Of a stretch of DNA of 64,000 nt, positions 58,794 through 64,000 are shown in pieces. This DNA is from Clarkia xantiana subsp. parviflora (Eukaryota > Streptophyta > Magnoliopsida > Myrtales > Onagraceae). The notes below the pieces were generated by a model. It did not search any database. It was not told the origin of the DNA and saw only the letters and a program-made list of their open reading frames with translations. The stretch spans positions 3,138,634 through 3,202,633 of the forward strand of contig JAPTYO010000010.1 of NCBI GenBank assembly GCA_036873135.1. The letters run 5' to 3'. The stretch's first letter is position 1, and each line of letters begins with the position of its first letter. Both the position numbers and the translations under genes were made by a program.

Positions 58794-59732
58794 CACTACT
58801 TAAAAAGTAGCTTTTAATGACAGACATTTTCTATCACTTAGGGAAAAAATAACTTTTTACATTAATTTTTAGCGATAGGAACTATTCATCGTTAAACTTT
58901 AGCGATAGGAAATATCTATCGCTAAAGCCTCTAACAACAGACATATAATTTTACAGTTTTTACTTAATCCGTACCAATTCCTTTTGTTTTCAATCTACAC
59001 CCTCTTTCTTTGTAATATGCAGAGACAGTTTAAGCACATGGATGTGATCTCTTGTGTTTTTTTTGTTGTTGTTTTAGCTAAGTGTACTATACTTAGATAG
59101 AACATCTTACTTGTATTTTGTGAAATGCTTCGAGTTGGTGATGATATGTAATGTTTGACAGGATGTTTAATGTGCAAAGTTTTTTATTTGCTCTAAATAG
59201 TATTTTCTTTTAGATTTTTTTGGGTAAAAAATTAATATAGTCTTCAGTGACGTAAGGAATTGATACTCTCGTGGAAGACCCGACGAAATCAACAATATCG
59301 CTGAAAAATATTCAGCGACGAAATAATTCTGTCACGGTAGCATCTTTGATGACGAAATTATTTCCTCGCGGAAGAAGCTTCGGCGACGAAATATTTCCTT
59401 GCGGAAGAGTATTCGGCGACGGAATGATTTCGTCGCCGAGGAGTTTTCAACGGTGGAATTAGCATGTGTACATATTGTGTTTTTGGGATTTCCAACTAAT
59501 ACCATTCTGTTGGAAATTTGATCAACTAACCACAAGTTCTTTTCAACAGATTTTCCAATCGCCTTCTGTTGAAAATTTCCAATGGATTTACAGTCCGTTG
59601 ATAAAAAAAATTTATCAGCGGGACATTAGCAACGGATGATCTGCTGGAAATTCTGTTAATGAAGGACTTAACCAACGGTTTTTTCAACAAAGTTTCGATT
59701 GCTGATACCCTGTTTTCTATTTTCTTGTAGTG
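58794..59732. mobile_element. Non-autonomous CACTA-like element
   Basis: The left end starts CACTACTTAAAAAG and the right end is TTTTCTTGTAGTG, the inverse of CACTACAAGAAAA. Subterminal repeats are plain: TAGCGATAGGAA(A/C)TAT on the left, then several GCGACGAAAT and GCGGAAGA words at 59270-59450, and CCAACAGATTTTC / CTGTTGAAAATTTCC near the right. The 3-bp flanks (TCA and TAT) do not match, so it may be a composite or have a changed end. There is no transposase. Confidence 0.65.
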
Positions 59733-59972
59733 TATATTATTGCATAATACTTACAATGTTTGTTAATTTATGTACTAGCAAAATTTCCCTTTTGTGTGGA
59801 CAACAACCTTCCATGTTCTCGGCAACATCAATTGCCATTCAACAAGATGTGGGCTGAAGTTAGAAGCCCATTAAACTAAAGTGAAATATCCTTGATAGGG
59901 TGAACTCATGTTTTTTTTTTTTTTTTTTTTTTTTTGCCAAGGGTCAACTCGTGATGAATTAAATTAAAATGT

Positions 59973-60825
59973 TGGGTTAATTCATCAAGTAGTTACTTAT
60001 GTTTGCCTAATGTGACTTAATTGTTACTTTTGTTTTTTGACGTTATTGTTTGGTTACATACGTTTCAGGATGTGATTAAATGGTTATAAATGACATTTTT
60101 ACCCTTAATTTCAATAAATTAGGTTGTTCTTCGTAGTATTTTCATCGTGTTCATCAAATTTAACAGGTGTTTTTAAAGAAAACTCCAAAATCAAATCGAA
60201 TCTGAACCTAGGTTCAAATTTGAACCTGGTGCTACGTTTGGGTTCAAATTAGAACCCAGTGCTGCATCACTGCCTCATATAGAAGGAATAATCACCCGGT
60301 GGTCTTTAAAAGTTTCCCGATGCTCAACGAGTAAAGCCACAATCCTGCATGTTGGGAAGAAGACTCCCTCCATCTAGCTTGCAATGGACCCCAAGGACTC
60401 CAATCTATCGTGCTTCCTCTCATTGAAGAAGTCATTCTGATTCCAATTAGGCAATGGTTCAACCAGCATAAGACTTCCTAATACCCTAAGCCACGAGCTT
60501 ACCAACTCAACTTCAGTAGGCACCAGCTAAGAATTAATTCCTCTACTAAGAAATTATATGCCCCGGTCTGAATCTCAGGCTACCACCGAAAACGGTGACG
60601 AAGCCGGACTGCCGGAGGCCAACCCAGGACCAGCATGCCGATAACTTTGATTTTATTTTACTTTTTTGAAAAAAAAAATGAATTTAATAGAAAAAGGGTA
60701 TTTTAGAGATATTATTTTAATGTAACTATTTAATCACATATTGCAAACGTATGTAACTAAAAAACACATGTTTGAACCAAACAATCACATTAGCAAACGT
60801 AAGTAACCAAACTATGTATTAACCC
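59973..60825. mobile_element. Mutator-type element, possible Pack-MULE
   Basis: TIRs: GGGTTAATTCATCAAGTAGT at the left and ACTATGTATTAACCC at the right, with TTACTTATGTTTGC and AATGTGA words matching further in. The 9-bp flanks TTAAAATGT and TTAAAACGT differ at one base. The middle (about 60290-60640) is of higher GC content and unlike the TIRs. It could be captured cellular sequence, but I do not recognise a protein in it. Confidence 0.68.
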
Positions 60826-61051
60826 TTAAAACGTTAGAAGGAAGTAGCTCCAATAGGAAGAAGAAAAGGAATGATTTTATTTACACTCACATGGAAAATG
60901 CCAATGAACAATACCGTCTGACGACAGCAGACAAACCATGAAGTAATAATAATACAATAAATGATGCATGCAACTCATACATAATTTGTACACACTTATA
61001 ATAATAATTATAATGAAGTATATACATGACCAAGTAATATGATTTGTCTAG

Positions 61052-62552
61052 CTAGGAGCGGGGCAGAGAAACGGAGAAATCGACCAAGAGTCCAAATACG
61101 AGGATAGTTACGGCAATGAAGTTAACGACAACATTTTCATGGATGTGGAGATTGTTTAGAGTGTGGACAGTGGCTTTCTCCATTAGCCCTGTCAATGCTG
61201 CGGCAATCCCCATTATAAACACTGCTCTACCAAAGCATATATGCCATGGCCTCAATTGTCTCTTTGCATATTCAGATGCTCCTCCCGCCATGAAGGTGAA
61301 AAACCCAATCAACCACTGTAAGGCCAAGAATGAGATGGTGGCGATGCCGATCCAAGAGTGGAGGCTGTACATGTTTGTGAAACCCATCATGCTGTTGGAC
61401 TTGAAGACTGCGCGTATCCCAATCACACCCAACACGAATCCTGTCAGGTTAAGCAACATGTGTATTGTCTTGCTCACTTGTCGATTCACCATGGGCACCA
61501 ACTTGAAGGCCATCAATGCTGCACCTCAAATCAACGTTAATTAATTATAAATTGTCCGTGTCTTAATTAACGACTGCTCGAACCTGTGAGTGAAAATACA
61601 TTATTATTAAGGTTAATAACCAAATTACAACCAGAACTTTGACAAATTTACAAATCACTACATGGACTATAATTTTTTAATGTACTTTCAATTTCAGAGC
61701 AAGTTGCTACTATATTTCAATTTATGTCAAATTTGATGAAATGAACATGATTCTGTCACATGGGTTCTTTTCATGTGTAACCAAGCTGAATTCAAGCATA
61801 AATTGAAAGTATTGCAACGAAATACTTCAATTGGAGGATGCTCAATTGGACTTCCTTCCAATTCGAACATGTCTTTCAATTGAGCATTCAATTGAATGTA
61901 TTTCGTTGCAATACTTTCAATTTGTTGTGTTTGAATCTATCTTGGCTATACATGAAAAGATACCACGTGGCGGAAACATGCTCATTTTGTGTCCAATTTG
62001 ACAGGAACTGTAACAGATGTAACCATTTGCTTTGAAATTGAATGTTCAGGTAGTCAATTTTAAAAATTAAGGTATCGATTAGTAACTTGATCAAAGTTTG
62101 GGTAGCAATTTGGTTTCTAACCCTAACATTAATAAATAACTAAAGAATTATTAGTCTTTAATTAAGTAGATCCAAGGGAAGGGATCACAATGCATACGTA
62201 CGTACCTTCACCGCAGCACAGAATGAGGCCTAAAACCATAAGCAAAGGGTGGACCTGCATGAGCGCAAGTTGCATGGAAGAAGTAAGTATATGGATGAAT
62301 TATTATTAGCTAGCTAGCAATAAAAACCACCTATATCTATATGTAATATAATGAAATGAATGAATGAATGGAACGTACATTGAAGACGCGGAGGAAGTTA
62401 GTTGAATTGTAATTGAGTCCCTCTCGATAGTGAAGCAACCATATGAGAAGAAGAATGAACAAGGTGATGCCCACAAGGTGAGCTAATTTGGTTATATTGG
62501 AGGCCGCTACGTGAAGCTTCAACCGATCACCCATCACCAACGGATCTGCCAT
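61052..62552 (-). CDS. Cytochrome b561, transmembrane ascorbate-type ferrireductase
   Basis: Three exons on the minus strand: 62552-62379, 62254-62206 and 61518-61052. The junctions RVFN|VHPLLMVLG and CCGE-A|LMAFKL are in phase, giving 229 residues, normal for the family. These di-heme membrane proteins pass electrons from cytosolic ascorbate across the tonoplast or plasma membrane to monodehydroascorbate or ferric iron. Six hydrophobic helices can be seen. The histidines expected to bind heme are in HPLLM (about 60), KTIHMLLN (about 94), SLHSW and RPWHICFGR. The SLHSW motif near the substrate site is kept. The C-terminal NLHIHENVVVNF and SLPRS end is unremarkable. Which ascorbate-cytochrome paralogue this is stays open; At1g14730 is favoured by the neighbourhood. 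Intron 2 holds a MITE. Confidence 0.92.
61611..62123. mobile_element. MITE of the GGGTTAATAAC family in intron 2 of the cytochrome b561 gene
   Basis: It starts GGTTAATAACCAAATTACAACC and ends GTAGCAATTTGGTTTCTAACCC. It contains the family words ACTTTGACAAATTTACAAATC and, inverted, AATTTGACAGGAACTGTAACA. An additional inverted pair around TTGAAAGTATTGCAACGAAATAC lies in the middle (61804-61920). Flanks are similar but not a clean duplication. Confidence 0.7.
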
Positions 62553-62656
62553 ATATACCTAAAAAGCTAGTCTAATTAATATATATCGAGAGAGATATTT
62601 ATATATGTAATTTTAATGCAACTATTCTATCTAGCTTGCTAGCTAGCTAGGCTTCT

Positions 62657-62667
62657 TATTATATAGA
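62657..62667 (-). promoter_or_regulatory. TATA box of the cytochrome b561 gene
   Basis: On the minus strand CTATATAATAA lies about 105 bp before the ATG at 62552. Confidence 0.5.
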
Positions 62668-63399
62668 GCTTGGGGCTGCCTTGGGACGTACGAGTAACAT
62701 ATGTACGCACGTTGGCTTGGTAAGGTGGATTTGGAATATATATATATATATAGATAGATAGATATAGAAGAAGCTTGGAGCTTCTACTAAAGCATCAATA
62801 CCTTTCTGCTTTGCGATTACCCAATACATAAAGTATCCCACCAGTAAGGATAAATTGGACTATATTACTTTCTCAAGCAAAGTACCCGCAGTAGCTACCA
62901 GAAGCAGGGATGAAGCTAGGATTTTATGTTTGGGATTAAAATTTCATACATGTGATTTTCCTTCTTAAGATGTCGGGATTTGGTAGATCATCTATGTTTA
63001 ATTATTCATGTTTTTGCTTTTCAACACTCTTCATTCCTCAATTGCTTTTTCACTAAAGTTCATTTATTATGGACTTCATTTCCATTCTTACCACAAGAGA
63101 TACCTTATTTCCCGACGAAGGTTTGTGACCGATAAAAACTATATTATCGCCGATAAAACACATGACGGTAATTGTTTATCGACGGTAAAAGAAGCTACAA
63201 ATATACAATAGAAACTGTCGATAAATATTTTACTGGAGAGTTAGAAGTGACCGGTAAAATATTTTACTTTTATCAACAGGATACATCAATGGTTTATGTT
63301 TTTTACTAAAGACTAACGAAATAATAGTTATTATTCAGGGGTAAAATAGAGCTTTTTAGCAACAACAATATTCGCCAATAAAAGATCTTATCTTACTCG
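62668..63399. other. Intergenic DNA with CACTA-like repeats
   Basis: At about 63110-63280 short words such as CGACGGTAAAA, CCGATAAAA and ACCGGTAAAATATTTTAC recur in both orientations, like CACTA subterminal repeats. No element ends were identified. No gene is visible. Confidence 0.35.
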
Positions 63400-63780
63400 A
63401 CCATTAAAGTTTCCGTTTCCGATGATTTCAGAAACATCCAGAATTCGCTCTCTCAAGGGGACGACGTTTTTGGCAATGGGTTACAATTTGATTGCAAGAG
63501 TTTCACTTTGAGGAGTGTGAGTACGGTAGTGACTCAGGCGGCGGAGGCGGATAGTCAGAGTAATGGCTTTGTATTCAGAGAGTTGAGGCAGAGAGCTGAT
63601 TCAAATGGTGGCGATGATTAGGCTCCATCCTTGGAAGGGCGGAGCATATTGGAGGAGAAAAGTTTTGAGATAAAGCAACATGGAAACGGTGGCGAGCCCA
63701 ATGGAAGCATGCCGCGTAAGCTGGAGACTGCAGAGTCACTGGATTGGAAGCAACTCATGGCTGAGGATAAAATTGTGAGT
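63400..63780 (+). pseudogene. POD1/TAPT1-like membrane protein fragment
   Basis: One frame reads VSVSDDFRNIQNS, FDCKSFTLRSVSTVVTQAAE, FVFRELRQRADSNGGDD, a stop (TAG at 63619-63621), then EEKSFEIKQHG and PRKLETAESLDWKQLMAED. This is the soluble N-terminal part of plant POLLEN DEFECTIVE IN GUIDANCE 1, the TAPT1 homologue, whose RKLETAESLDWK-LMAEDP segment precedes the membrane domain. The sequence loses the match right after MAED, where the family continues toward FMEEM, and stops follow. An in-frame stop and missing remainder mark it as a broken copy, unless a shifted gene continues past the window. Confidence 0.65.
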
Positions 63781-64000
63781 CAAGCTCATATTGTTGATAC
63801 GAATCAGTATTCTGTTTTTACGCTTTTGAAAATGGACTGTCATTTGTAAGGTCCCTTTAAGGTAATGCGCCATTCAGGCTGAACAGAACCAGGACTCCTA
63901 ATTAGCAAAGCGTGTCAGAATGCTCACCCAAGATTTAGCTTGAATGAGAGAGGTATATTGTTTGGACAAGTGAGTGTGAGGCTACTCAAAGACTAATCTG
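63781..64000. other. Right edge of the window
   Basis: No homology to the POD1 family continues here, and no other gene is visible before the window ends. Confidence 0.4.

Noticed and set aside
1..64000. CRISPR arrays, operons, phage or integrated plasmid DNA
   Set aside because: The window is plant nuclear DNA with introns. Repeats are transposon ends, microsatellites and a minisatellite, not spacer arrays.
1..64000. Biosynthetic gene cluster (SDR, SABATH, GH3 and b561 together)
   Set aside because: The enzymes are spread over 60 kb among unrelated housekeeping and signalling genes, and their order is explained by old synteny.

Overview
The window is nuclear DNA from a flowering plant, most likely a eudicot. 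It is AT-rich, has GT-AG introns, carries nuclear genes for organelle proteins, and encodes plant-only families: a BRI1-like receptor kinase, an INDETERMINATE-DOMAIN zinc finger, a SABATH methyltransferase and RDR1. No bacterial, phage, CRISPR or tRNA/rRNA features were seen. The species cannot be named from the sequence.

Layout. 1-166 is the 3' end of a short-chain dehydrogenase gene. 2013-2321 encodes the complex I subunit NDUFB7. 7560-10919 is an intronless BRL2/VH1-type LRR receptor kinase. 13839-15841 is an IDD15/SGR5-type zinc-finger gene with 3 exons. 21542-22599 (minus) is plastid ribosomal protein S13 with 2 exons. 28613-33478 is a small purple acid phosphatase with 7 exons. 36648-37970 (minus) is an unnamed, probably plastid protein with 2 exons. 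43665-47747 is RNA-dependent RNA polymerase 1 with 4 coding exons. 48882-50837 (minus) is a SABATH methyltransferase with 3 exons. 54691-58447 (minus) is a secreted GH3 beta-glucan exohydrolase with 6 exons. 61052-62552 (minus) is a cytochrome b561 with 3 exons. Two broken gene pieces are present: a DUF2828 fragment (41569-42125) and a POD1/TAPT1-like fragment (63400-63780). The genes do not form one pathway. Their order recalls two Arabidopsis neighbourhoods, At2g01940-At2g02050 and At1g14700-At1g14790.

Most of the remaining sequence is transposon debris, much of it readable to the base. There are Mutator-type MITEs with 9-bp target duplications, hAT MITEs with 8-bp duplications, a PIF/Harbinger element with a TTA duplication, a SINE, a LINE tail, a 366-bp TRIM-like retroelement, a solo LTR and CACTA pieces. 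Two loci show one MITE inserted inside another with both target duplications still visible. Most introns of the multi-exon genes that exceed about 450 bp carry at least one element. Several unrelated MITE families share the same design: AT-rich ends around a GC-rich, repetitive core.

I found no undescribed multi-gene system. The strongest unusual signals are the nested MITEs, the GC-rich-core pattern, the near-minimal TRIM in the GH3 intron, and a fold-back element placed directly after the methyltransferase stop codon.
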